Source: a virus. From it: DNA of 29,078 bases. This document shows, piece after piece, positions 19,295 to 26,027 of the stretch. Location: positions 1 to 29,078 of IMG/VR virus record IMGVR_UViG_3300014501_000056. The stretch is one strand, 5' to 3'. Made by a program: the position numbers and the translations under genes. Under the pieces are notes generated by a model. That model did not search any database. It was given only the letters and a program-made list of their open reading frames with translations, and was not told where the DNA came from. Position 1 is the stretch's first letter; each line of letters begins with the position of its first letter.

Positions 19295-20108
19295 CGTTTT
19301 TTCCTTTTTGTCGGTTGCGGATTTTGCGTTTCAACGCTCCGGTCAACTGGATGAGCTGCTTGAGCGGTTGCGGCAGATTGTGAATCGTGGTCCGCGCCAT
19401 GTGCTCTTGCGCGGTGACGAGTTCGAGATTCGAGAGCGAGCAGTTGGCGTGATCGCCGTCCTTCCACCAAATGCGGGCTTCCTGCCAGTCGGGCAGTGGA
19501 CCGTTCGCCTGCTCCCAGATCAGTTTGTGGACGTACTCCCAGCCGGTTTGCGGCGGCGCGTGCTGCTTGCCGGTCTTGAGCATCATGTAGTCGTCAACCC
19601 AGCGGAAGCTCCACATCGGCATCGTATTCAGCGAGACGTGGCCTTTCTTGAACTGCGTCTCCCGCATGCGACCACGATGCCAGCCCGGTCGGCGCATGCC
19701 TTTGTTGTGGGGAACGATGCCAGCTTGAAAACGATTCGCTATGCCGGAGGCCTTGAGGCGTTCGCTTTCGATGCGATGCTGCATCACGCGGAACTTCTCG
19801 CTCTTTGTGACGCCCAGCCGGAAGGCACGGTTGTAGACGCTGGACACCGGAAGGCCCAAAGCTTTCGCCACCGCAGGCGCAAATTCGTCCGGATAGCGCT
19901 TGCGCAGAATGGCATCACGCTGTTTGGTCCACACAACTTTCGCGCCGTGTCCTTCGGCCTTTTGAATGCCCAACACTTTCGCGCGCGAAGCGACTGCTTT
20001 GTGCGTGCGTCCGAAGACCTTCGCCAGTTCGCGGGTGTCGGTGATCGGGTAAAGTTCGCGCAGGCGGCCGTGCTCGGCATCCGACCAGGCTCGTTGCTGA
20101 TTGTTCAT
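19242..20108 (-). CDS. HNH endonuclease with N-terminal SANT/Myb-like helices
   Basis: The start ATG 20108 overlaps the stop of the radical SAM gene (ATGA); 288 residues. Residues ~5-100 contain two helix-turn-helix units (WSDAEHGRLRELYPITDTRE; AILRKRYPDEFAPAVAKALG) that resemble SANT/GcrA-like DNA binding. The C-terminal part has GWEYVHKLIWEQANGPLPDW and WWKDGDHANCSLSNLELVTA, an HNH_3 pattern: His, Asp-Gly-Asp-His, Asn, Asn-Leu. The middle histidine of the usual HxDGD is missing (WWKDGD), as in some phage relatives. Likely a free-standing homing-type or packaging-associated nuclease. Confidence 0.75.
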   Translation of the reverse strand: MNNQQRAWSDAEHGRLRELYPITDTRELAKVFGRTHKAVASRAKVLGIQKAEGHGAKVVWTKQRDAILRKRYPDEFAPAVAKALGLPVSSVYNRAFRLGVTKSEKFRVMQHRIESERLKASGIANRFQAGIVPHNKGMRRPGWHRGRMRETQFKKGHVSLNTMPMWSFRWVDDYMMLKTGKQHAPPQTGWEYVHKLIWEQANGPLPDWQEARIWWKDGDHANCSLSNLELVTAQEHMARTTIHNLPQPLKQLIQLTGALKRKIRNRQKGKNDAEEHDGRSAQSSVCRA

Positions 20109-21118
20109 GCGGCGGACTCCAGCTGGCCCTGTTTTCCATCCCGGCAGCCGAGCGCGTTGGGATGATAGTCGGCGCGCTCCCACTCTTCCCATGGGACGCC
20201 TTCTGGCCACCACGGCCAGTTGGTCGACGGCTTGTCATAGGCGCCAATCACCCAGCGCTGAAATCCCACCAGCTCGCGGGTGCGCACGTACGGCATGGGA
20301 TAGGGCAACGCGCCAAACTCGCGCAGCCGGCGGCGGCGGTGGTCGCGGTCGGCATGAGTCTCGCCCGGCCAGTAGCCGATGAGCATATACACCATCATGT
20401 GCGCGGGACGAACTCCGTATTTTTCGAGACGACGCAGCCCATCGAAGAGACGCTGCTCGTCGCCGCGCGAATCCCAGGCGGTATAAATTCGTTTCCGTTC
20501 CATGGAATCGTCGCGATAATCGACGCTCGCAATGGCCTCTGCAGCTTCTTCCGTCAGGCAGCGGCAATTGATGCCCTGATTGAAACTCACCCTGAACTGG
20601 CCCTCGCGGATCTCGCGAATGCGATCGCGCCATGCCGGCTGGCCGAAGAAGTCGTTATCAAGCAACAGCAGCTCGCGCGGCCAGGGATCTCCACGCCAGA
20701 TTTCGGCGATCGAGGCCTCCGGCCGCACCGCGCCTTCTTTCCGCGGCACGACGCAGAATTCGCATTTCAGCCGGCATCCGCGCTGGGTAAAGCCGAGCGA
20801 TTGGCGAAAGCGTGGATAGAGCGAGTAATCGAGCCTTGGGGTCACAATGCCATGCTGCTCGAGCGTCACGCTCATATCCCAACCGGTGCCGCCGATGATG
20901 GCCCCGGGATGCACTGTGAGCAGCCGCTCGGCCAGTGGCCGCGTCTTCTGGAAAATGGCGCTGGCATAGATGCGGTCAAACGCATCCCAAAACTGGCGTT
21001 CGAACTGCGCGCCGCAGCGCAACTCGACGTCGTCGCCGCGCTCGCGATGGTGCGCCGAGATGCGCATCAGCGCCAGGTTCGGCAGCTTGCCATCGAGTTG
21101 AACGCAGAGGATACGCAT
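20105..21118 (-). CDS. Phage-encoded radical SAM protein
   Basis: 337 residues. MRILCVQLDGKLPNLALMRI and the acidic loop up to residue ~100 look like a cobalamin-binding-type N-terminal domain; then GFTQRGCRLKCEFCVVPRKE carries the C-x3-C-x2-C iron-sulfur motif (Cys115, 119, 122). LLLLDNDFFGQPAWRDRIRE and NQGINCRCLTEEAAEAIA are radical SAM barrel segments. The substrate is unknown. Sequences of this type recur in phage genomes, next to replication genes. The start codon directly follows an octamer array; the gene overlaps the HNH gene by four bases. Confidence 0.8.
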   Translation of the reverse strand: MRILCVQLDGKLPNLALMRISAHHRERGDDVELRCGAQFERQFWDAFDRIYASAIFQKTRPLAERLLTVHPGAIIGGTGWDMSVTLEQHGIVTPRLDYSLYPRFRQSLGFTQRGCRLKCEFCVVPRKEGAVRPEASIAEIWRGDPWPRELLLLDNDFFGQPAWRDRIREIREGQFRVSFNQGINCRCLTEEAAEAIASVDYRDDSMERKRIYTAWDSRGDEQRLFDGLRRLEKYGVRPAHMMVYMLIGYWPGETHADRDHRRRRLREFGALPYPMPYVRTRELVGFQRWVIGAYDKPSTNWPWWPEGVPWEEWERADYHPNALGCRDGKQGQLESAA

Positions 21119-21151
21119 TGAGTCATTGAATCATTGAGTCATCGGATCATT
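21118..21151. repeat. TGANTCAA octamer array, copy 8
   Basis: On the minus strand it reads ATGACTCAATGATTCAATGA, then CTCA before the ATG of the radical SAM gene. It also supplies the TGA stop of the upstream 32-residue ORF. Confidence 0.8.
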
Positions 21152-21237
21152 TCAAAAGCGGGGCGCCGCCTGAGCCGTTCCAACACAGCGACGGCGTCGG
21201 GCCCGAGAACCGTTTTATTGCTGCGACAGTTCCTCAT
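21139..21237 (-). CDS. Possible tiny protein (32 aa)
   Basis: MRNCRSNKTVLGPDAVAVLE and 12 more residues. Its ATG overlaps the preceding stop (ATGA), and its TGA is inside the octamer array leading to the radical SAM gene. This gives an unbroken chain of coupled starts and stops. No Shine-Dalgarno of its own beyond GAGG-like sequence; a coupling ORF with no functional product is equally possible. Confidence 0.4.
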   Translation of the reverse strand: MRNCRSNKTVLGPDAVAVLERLRRRPAFEMIR

Positions 21238-21392
21238 TCGTAAGCCTTCAATTCCTTGCTGAGAGCTTCCTGTGCCACCGCAATCAGGTTGGCCAGGCGG
21301 ATCCAGAAAATCGTGCGTGCGGTCTTTTCTCTATCTGTACCGCAGGGCTCACTTAACTGGTGTTCTAACTGCGCAATTTCGATTTGCTTCAT
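21234..21392 (-). CDS. Small helical protein (52 aa)
   Basis: MKQIEIAQLEHQLSEPCGTD, then REKTARTIFWIRLANLIAVA and a charged end (LSKELKAYE). GGAGAGGCAGC before the ATG is a usable Shine-Dalgarno, and the ATG overlaps the ATPase stop (ATGA). Not a family I recognise; a helical hairpin is likely. Codon pattern and coupling support it as a real gene. Confidence 0.6.
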   Translation of the reverse strand: MKQIEIAQLEHQLSEPCGTDREKTARTIFWIRLANLIAVAQEALSKELKAYE

Positions 21393-23266
21393 GCTGCCTC
21401 TCCATTCAGAAATAGAGCTTCTTTGTTGGCGGCGACGTAGCCGCGGCGTGGATCTACCAGCAGATTCTTGGCCCGGATCTCGCTTAGCCTGGCGCTGAAG
21501 CTTCCGCCGGGCGTGCGTCCCAGTGCGGCCGCGAGCTCGTCGATCGCGACGGGTTCACCGTTGGCTTTGATCAGGTGATCCAGAATCTGTTTGTGCAATG
21601 TCGCCAGCTTGCGATCCCACAGCTCCAACACCTCCGCAGTCGTACTCGGCGGGGTGAATGTGCCGAGATATTCGTGCACGCACTTCTCGGTCGCCTTCAC
21701 CGAACCTGGTTCGGGATCGATGAGCAGGCCTGCGCCGCGAACTTCGCTCAGACGGGCCGAGAAGGATCCCCCAGGCGTGCGCGCGCACATGGCAGCCAGC
21801 AGATTGATCGATACCGACTGCGGGTGATACCCGGCCAGGATGCCGGCAACCTGCAGGTGCAGACCGCCGAGCCGGATGTTGCCATCTGCGTTCGCATCTG
21901 CGTTGCTTCCCACGCTTCGCAAATTCGGCGAAGCATGGGGCACCCTCGAGATTTCCGTTGGTTCGGGCTTCGACGCCTGGGCGACAGTAGGGGTGGGATC
22001 ATTCATCGAGATCGCGCTATTGAGTCGGCTAAGCAGCGGCGTTAGCGCTCGTCTTGCCTGGTTGAATTCCCGCTCCCTGGTTTCAAGTCGCGTGTTCAGG
22101 ACCTTACTGAGTTCCGCAGGATTCGGGCCCGCGTCTGCCTCGGAAGTGATGATGTCGAGCTTGATCAGCATCTTTTCCGACTCGGCCAAGAGCGATCGCA
22201 ATTCGCGAATCGTTCGCGCCTGCTGCGGATCCGCTTTCGCCGCAGCTTCTGGCTTCTGGCTTCTAGCTGGGAGCGAGGAGCTAGAAGCGATTTTCTGCTT
22301 CAGCTCGCGGATCTCGCGTTTCAGTTCCTGCTCGCTGCGGGCTTTGTCTTCCGCCTCTTTGGGCAGGTCGGCGAGTTTGGGCAGCAGCTTGGCTACCGCT
22401 TCCGGCATCGGGGGCGGGGCGCTGTACTTTGCGGCTGCGCCGCTTTCCGGATGCCGCGTCTGAATGTCTCCTGACTTCAGCAGAATGCGCACTTTCGAAA
22501 TGGCTCGGCCGAAGGCGTAGAACTGCCCCGGGTCGAGCGTGCGTAGCGACGTCCGGAAGTCGTGCTTATCTTCTTTCGAAACGCTCATCAGGTCGGCGGC
22601 GCGGTCGACGTCGACGTCTTCAATCGTCATCCCCACCAGGCGGTTGAAGAGCTCGGCGCTGGCGTCTTTATCGAGCTTGGCCAGGCGTTGCGTTGCCCAC
22701 ACCGGGCAGAAGCCGCGCTTGCGGCCGGTGGTCGAGAGCGCGATCATGGCGTCTTTGCAGCCAGAAATGATTTCGCGTTCGGTCATCGAGCCGGCTTTGG
22801 GCGTCTCCTGAGGACAGAACTTGTGCGCCTCATCAATGATGACAATGAGCGGGTTCCACAGCGAGCGTGGCACCTCGAGCAGCGCATTCAGGAAGTCGCG
22901 CACCCACCGGCGCCGTTCCGTGGGGCGGCTGCGAAATGCTTCGAAGAGATCGCAGACGGCGGAAATTTTCAGTTCCATGAATTTCTGTGCCAAGAGAGCC
23001 GCGGAGCGGACGTCGGCCGGCGTCTCCCCGCCTTCGCCCACCAGCACGTAGCCAAACTTTTCCCGCAAGGTAAAGAATTCGCCTTCGGGATCAATGATGA
23101 TGGTTTGCACTTTGCCGTAAAGCTGCTCAGCCATGCGGCGCAGCAGCCACGACTTGCCGCCGCCGGAGTTGGCCTGGACGAGCAGCCGCGTAGTCAGCAG
23201 CTCGGGAATATCGATGCCAACGTTTTTGCCGCCCGGAATCACGGTGCCGAGAATGATTTTGGACAA
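21389..23266 (-). CDS. HerA/FtsK-like ATPase with duplicated C-terminal winged helix
   Basis: 625 residues, TTG start with AGGAG from a heptamer repeat. P-loop QANSGGGKSWLLRRM (Lys38, Ser39), Walker B LIVIIDEAHKF (Asp145, Glu146), and later ALSTTGRKRGFCPVWATQRL and DLMSVSKEDKHDFRT, all typical of DUF87/HerA ATPases. Residues ~310-460 are a helical linker that includes translated heptamer (22250-22290) and hairpin (21907-21945) repeats. Two related winged-helix units follow, each with RTPGGSFSARLSE-R and a LL-DP turn, about residues 460-530 and 550-620. A DNA-translocating motor in replication or recombination is likely. Confidence 0.8.
   Translation of the reverse strand: MSKIILGTVIPGGKNVGIDIPELLTTRLLVQANSGGGKSWLLRRMAEQLYGKVQTIIIDPEGEFFTLREKFGYVLVGEGGETPADVRSAALLAQKFMELKISAVCDLFEAFRSRPTERRRWVRDFLNALLEVPRSLWNPLIVIIDEAHKFCPQETPKAGSMTEREIISGCKDAMIALSTTGRKRGFCPVWATQRLAKLDKDASAELFNRLVGMTIEDVDVDRAADLMSVSKEDKHDFRTSLRTLDPGQFYAFGRAISKVRILLKSGDIQTRHPESGAAAKYSAPPPMPEAVAKLLPKLADLPKEAEDKARSEQELKREIRELKQKIASSSSLPARSQKPEAAAKADPQQARTIRELRSLLAESEKMLIKLDIITSEADAGPNPAELSKVLNTRLETREREFNQARRALTPLLSRLNSAISMNDPTPTVAQASKPEPTEISRVPHASPNLRSVGSNADANADGNIRLGGLHLQVAGILAGYHPQSVSINLLAAMCARTPGGSFSARLSEVRGAGLLIDPEPGSVKATEKCVHEYLGTFTPPSTTAEVLELWDRKLATLHKQILDHLIKANGEPVAIDELAAALGRTPGGSFSARLSEIRAKNLLVDPRRGYVAANKEALFLNGEAA
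21907..21945. repeat. GGGGCACCC half element inside ATPase gene
   Basis: TTCCCACGCTTCGC..GGCGAAGCATGGGGCACCC, translated on the minus strand as VPHASPNLRSVG in the linker. Confidence 0.7.
22250..22290. repeat. Heptamer repeat inside ATPase gene
   Basis: CTTCTGGCTTCTGGCTTCTA and AGGAGCTAGAAGC in 7-base steps, translated in frame in the linker (SSSLPARSQKPEA). Confidence 0.7.
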
Positions 23267-23268
23267 AA

Positions 23269-23301
23269 TCAGCTCCTAGCTTCTAGCTTCTAGCTCCTAG
23301 C
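23269..23301. repeat. AGCTAGAAGCT heptamer repeat with SD
   Basis: Four 7-base units; on the minus strand AGGAGCTGAT ends just before the TTG of the ATPase gene. Confidence 0.75.
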
Positions 23302-23553
23302 CAAACCCGGTGCGCGGCCTGCTTGTTTTACGATTTTCATCACCAGGCGATTCCATTCGTACTCATCCATCAGGGCAGGATTCCGCACTCTCACCTGGTC
23401 CACGTCGAAATGACAAAGCGGCGCATATTTACTGGCGAGACGTTCGTGGTGATCGCGGATCATACGCACGATCGAGAACACGTCATTGCCCGGTTCGTAT
23501 TCAGTGGACCCATGTAAGCCGCAACCTTCGCAGACCCATTCTTGTTTCGGCAT
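23290..23553 (-). CDS. Small zinc-finger-like protein (87 aa)
   Basis: MPKQEWVCEGCGLHGSTEYE has a Cys-x2-Cys-x2-His; HHERLASKYAPLCHFDVDQV adds further His/Cys, so one zinc site is likely. The C-terminal LMDEYEWNRLVMKIVKQAGR is a helix, and the last residues come from the heptamer repeat. GAGGGTCAA serves as Shine-Dalgarno. Function unknown; it lies in the leftward replication operon. Confidence 0.6.
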   Translation of the reverse strand: MPKQEWVCEGCGLHGSTEYEPGNDVFSIVRMIRDHHERLASKYAPLCHFDVDQVRVRNPALMDEYEWNRLVMKIVKQAGRAPGLARS

Positions 23554-23570
23554 TTGACCCTCGCGCGTTT

Positions 23571-23603
23571 CTAGCTAGAAGCTAGAAGCTAGGAGCTAGA
23601 AGC
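23571..23603. repeat. AGCTAGAAGCT heptamer repeat
   Basis: Five 7-base units between the two small genes; the upstream gene's TAG stop is inside it. Confidence 0.75.
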
Positions 23604-23814
23604 TGTCTTTATCCCTTTCCCAATCGTAGGTGCAGTGGCACAGGATCCCGTTCAGGCTGGGATACGCGCCTTGCTCCCACAGGCGCTGCAGAATCTCTTC
23701 CGAAAGCGCGTCCAGCTTGCGGCGTGCCGGCACGTCCGAATTGTGGAAGAGCACCGTCCGCCACAGCGGGAAGCTGCTGCGCACTTCGGCGATTGCGATT
23801 ACGTTTTTGCTCAT
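23596..23814 (-). CDS. Hypothetical protein (72 aa)
   Basis: The start at 23814 is set by the ATGA overlap with the loader gene. MSKNVIAIAEVRSSFPLWRT, then KLDALSEEILQRLWEQGAYP and a C-terminal ILCHCTYDWERDKDSF. No family is recognised. The short alpha/beta layout with a Cys-His-Cys near the end could be a metal site. Part of the leftward early operon. Confidence 0.55.
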   Translation of the reverse strand: MSKNVIAIAEVRSSFPLWRTVLFHNSDVPARRKLDALSEEILQRLWEQGAYPSLNGILCHCTYDWERDKDSF

Positions 23815-24449
23815 GCGGTATTTGCCTCGAGGCGGCATGGGTCGTTGGTCTTTCGTCGGCCGTCGTCGGCCGAAGACCGAGCTGCTGGCTTTTTCCTGTT
23901 TATCGTAGACCCGAGAGAGCGCGCCTGCTGGAGTAACACGGCACGCCGATCTGCCGTATCGTGCTCCACCACTTTCTGCGCTATTACGCGGTCGATGCGT
24001 TTGCTTCTCTCAGTGATTTCGCGCAGGAAAGTTTCCCCTTCAGACGTTTTAGCAAATGTCTCCCAGTCGGCGTTTGCCGCCTTCGCATCCTGCTGGCGGG
24101 TCTGCTGCGAGCTGAATTCGCGGTCATGCCATGCCTTCTCGGCCAGTTCATCGATCAAGCTCAGAATCTCCACAGGTTTAGGCATGAACGGACTGCGCCG
24201 CAGGTGCTCTACAAATGCCCGCTCGATCGTGGGCGGCTTATATCCCCGCAGAATTCCGGACCAGATACGCGCCTGACCTGGCAACAGCGTCCCGCCCACC
24301 ATCAGCGCCGTCTGATCGAGGCATCTAGCTAAGCAGGTCGTGAAGGATTGCCCTGCGGTTGCCAGCGACTCGTTCGGCGTGCCGGTCAACGGCTGCGTAA
24401 TTACCACTTCTTGCCTGCGGTTTTTTCGACGTTCGGTTATCTGTTGCAA
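23811..24449 (-). CDS. Helicase-loader-like replication protein (P-like)
   Basis: 212 residues; TTG start at 24449 preceded by AAAAGGAGAAGAAAAACC, so the start is well supported although it lies 125 bases inside the preceding gene. The block GQARIWSGILRGYKPPTIER, AFVEHLRRSPFMPKPVEILS is the pattern of small phage loader proteins (lambda P / G40P-inhibitor-like helical domain). The C-terminal half is charged helix, ending in a tail partly derived from a CGACCAACGAC repeat. With the upstream initiator-like gene it forms an O/P-type pair. Confidence 0.6.
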   Translation of the reverse strand: MQQITERRKNRRQEVVITQPLTGTPNESLATAGQSFTTCLARCLDQTALMVGGTLLPGQARIWSGILRGYKPPTIERAFVEHLRRSPFMPKPVEILSLIDELAEKAWHDREFSSQQTRQQDAKAANADWETFAKTSEGETFLREITERSKRIDRVIAQKVVEHDTADRRAVLLQQARSLGSTINRKKPAARSSADDGRRKTNDPCRLEANTA

Positions 24450-24843
24450 GGTTTTTCTTCTCCTTTTCTTTTAAATCAAAATCTAGAGAGAGAGAGAGAG
24501 AGTCATTCGCGCTCGCGCGCTTCGGCTTTTTCAGTTTCTTCCTTTGCCTTCTGAGAACCGCGATCAATGGCGGAAAATAGATAACGTGCTGCCCAGCGAT
24601 CTCTGCGGTGTCGAAAGCAGCCGTGACCATCTCACCCTGCGCTTCCCAGCGCTGCCGGTCACGAGATCCAGCGACTAACCAGAGATCAGAAGTTACAGCC
24701 AAGTATCCTTGCGGTTCCGCATCGAACATGGCCCAGAAGAGATTCCACCAGTACCCCCGCTGCGACTGCTTCAGATGCGCCGGCGGCCGAAGCTGCGATG
24801 AGCCCATCGGAATCCAATCCAAGCGGGTGGCTTTTTCAGACAT
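24325..24843 (-). CDS. Replication initiator-like protein (O-like, DUF1376-type)
   Basis: The start 24843 lies ten bases after a strong promoter; 172 residues. Residues ~15-95: LKQSQRGYWWNLFWAMFDAE, PQGYLAVTSDLWLVAGSRDR and YFPPLIAVLRRQRKKLKK form a winged-helix-type N-terminus typical of phage initiators where 'YWWNLL-...-G-L' opens the domain. The C-terminal third is low complexity and includes SLSLSL encoded by nine CT units. First gene of the leftward early operon. Confidence 0.6.
   Translation of the reverse strand: MSEKATRLDWIPMGSSQLRPPAHLKQSQRGYWWNLFWAMFDAEPQGYLAVTSDLWLVAGSRDRQRWEAQGEMVTAAFDTAEIAGQHVIYFPPLIAVLRRQRKKLKKPKRASANDSLSLSLDFDLKEKEKKNLATDNRTSKKPQARSGNYAAVDRHAERVAGNRRAILHDLLS
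24485..24502. repeat. (AG)9 / (CT)9 dinucleotide tract in coding sequence
   Basis: Nine dinucleotide units in the initiator-like gene. Changing the unit number puts TAG or TGA in frame within a few codons, as the sequence after the tract is CTAGATTTTGATTTAA. Confidence 0.8.
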
Positions 24844-24853
24844 GCGAGGGCAA

Positions 24854-24882
24854 GTAATAGCAGCGGGCACGAAGTGTGGCAA
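24854..24882 (-). promoter_or_regulatory. Leftward early promoter
   Basis: TTGCCA (24882-24877), 17-base spacer, TATTAC (24859-24854), start codon ten bases later. It faces the rightward promoter near 24982; the 219-base gap 24844-25062 is the divergent control region and holds no gene. Confidence 0.65.
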
Positions 24883-24981
24883 CCGCAAAAGCGATGAGCG
24901 CGAAGTTAATTCTGTGGAGAACGTAGAGGAAAGCTGTGCGTGGTTAGGAAAACGTGGAGAGAATAGGTAATTGACAGGGGT

Positions 24982-24989
24982 GTTATGAT
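24982..24989 (+). promoter_or_regulatory. Rightward promoter, extended -10
   Basis: TG-T-TATGAT followed by CCCG. The -35 is poor (a TTGACA at 24971-24976 is too close), so an extended -10 type is assumed. Confidence 0.4.
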
Positions 24990-25062
24990 CCCGTCGCGGT
25001 AGAAGCCACCTGCTATGTTTCTTGGAGACAACAGGGCGCTATTTTCGGAATGAGGTGAGAAA

Positions 25063-25650
25063 ATGGGTAAGAAAAAGAAAGAAGCCGCAGCTCTCAACGG
25101 CGAGATTACGGTGGAAGAAGTCCTGAAACTCTTCCCAGGCTTCGCCCGTGAGGATATATTGTCTGCCTTGCTGTTAGTCCTGGTCGATGAAGTTGCGGCG
25201 GGATTCATGGAGCACAAAGAAGACCCATTTTCGAGGGAATTCTTGGCAGCGCTGGAGCAGAATACTCGCACCCTTGATAGCGTGCTGGAAAAGGAATTTG
25301 GGGATGTGCTCGGCCCTGAAGGACGATGCATTGATTCTCTCGCCGTAAGCCTAGCCGTTATCAGAATTGCTGCTCGAATGTTGATCCAGGTTCATGCGGT
25401 CAGAAAAGGCGCGCAACTCTTAGCGCGCGAGAGGCATAAAAGGCTCACAGAGGCCTTCATACGACTGGCTGCATTATTCGAAGTGCACGCCGAGAAATGC
25501 GAACGATGTGCACCTTGGAGCAGATTCCTAAATAGCAAAGGGATTAAGCCGAGAACTCCTGGCTGTGAAAGAGGGGCAAGGATGGCCGAGGATTTGCGAG
25601 TTGGCACTTCCGAACTCGAGGCTCTGGAAGTGGTGATAGTGGCGGCCTAA
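25063..25650 (+). CDS. Hypothetical helical protein (195 aa)
   Basis: TGAGGTGAGAAA before ATG is a fair Shine-Dalgarno. EITVEEVLKLFPGFAREDIL and SALLLVLVDEVAAGFMEHKE start a helical domain; IDSLAVSLAVIRIAARMLIQ, GAQLLARERHKRLTEAFIRL follow, and CERCAPW is a possible metal site near residue 151. No family is recognised. It heads the operon containing the Tat-like proteins and diverges from the replication operon, the place of a lysogeny regulator or immunity gene, though no HTH is evident. Confidence 0.55.
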   Translation: MGKKKKEAAALNGEITVEEVLKLFPGFAREDILSALLLVLVDEVAAGFMEHKEDPFSREFLAALEQNTRTLDSVLEKEFGDVLGPEGRCIDSLAVSLAVIRIAARMLIQVHAVRKGAQLLARERHKRLTEAFIRLAALFEVHAEKCERCAPWSRFLNSKGIKPRTPGCERGARMAEDLRVGTSELEALEVVIVAA

Positions 25651-25660
25651 GGAGGGATAA

Positions 25661-25873
25661 ATGGACCGACGAAGCTTTTTCCGAACGATGATCGGGGGCG
25701 TGGCGACCGCCGCAGCCGTCAAAGTCTTGCCCGCGATCGAGCCGCTCAAAGATGTCGCCGCGCCCCAAAGCGAAAGTCGGCGCTACGATATGCGCGGCGC
25801 AGTGGTGGCGGATGATCTGCTGCGCAAATATGATGCTCTGATGAAAGCAAACGCAGCGAGGGAGGCGTCTTAA
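25661..25873 (+). CDS. Tat-like small protein with tape-measure C-terminal motif (70 aa)
   Basis: AAGGAGGGATAA is a strong Shine-Dalgarno. DRRSFFRTMIGGVATAAAVK is a twin-arginine-type signal (R-R-S-F-F-R) with a short hydrophobic region. After a short linker (LKDVAAPQSES) comes RYDMRGAVVADDLLRKYDAL, the same motif as in the tape measure C-terminus at the left end of the window. The product could be membrane-anchored or exported. It is likely cotranscribed with the next three genes. Role unknown; a decoy for tape-measure interactions is the hypothesis developed in the findings. Confidence 0.65.
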   Translation: MDRRSFFRTMIGGVATAAAVKVLPAIEPLKDVAAPQSESRRYDMRGAVVADDLLRKYDALMKANAAREAS

Positions 25874-25874
25874 A

Positions 25875-26027
25875 ATGCCGAACTGTCAAGGATGTTTGGT
25901 TTGTAAAATCGGAAACCTGTTTACGAATCTGCGGCTGGCGCTTCGGCTGACCGCCAGACATTGGGCCCATCATCATCGCACCTGGTATTGGGATGAAAGG
26001 GAATGGCGCGATAGGAAAGCGGGATGA
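25875..26027 (+). CDS. Small basic protein with CxxCxxC (50 aa)
   Basis: MPNCQGCLVCKIGNLFTNLR, then an Arg/His/Trp-rich segment (ALRLTARHWAHHHRTWYWDE). Cys4, 7 and 10 plus the histidine cluster suggest metal binding. It starts two bases after the preceding stop, and its stop overlaps the next ATG (ATGA), which makes a coupled gene likely. No family is recognised. Confidence 0.5.
   Translation: MPNCQGCLVCKIGNLFTNLRLALRLTARHWAHHHRTWYWDEREWRDRKAG

Noticed and set aside
19263-21121. Long + strand frames of 300 and 319 codons
   Set aside because: They are antisense to the HNH and radical SAM genes, which have motifs, coupled starts and family patterns. GC-rich antisense frames stay open by codon bias.
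1766-21151. Octamer and heptamer arrays as possible CRISPR repeats
   Set aside because: Units are 7-8 bases, adjacent, with no unique spacers, and no cas genes are present.
22562-23293. + strand frame of 243 codons
   Set aside because: Antisense to the P-loop region of the HerA-like ATPase; no motif or start signal.
24449-24502. Slippage at the CT tract fusing initiator and loader proteins
   Set aside because: One more CT unit would align the two frames, but TAG and TAA lie between the tract and the loader start in that frame.
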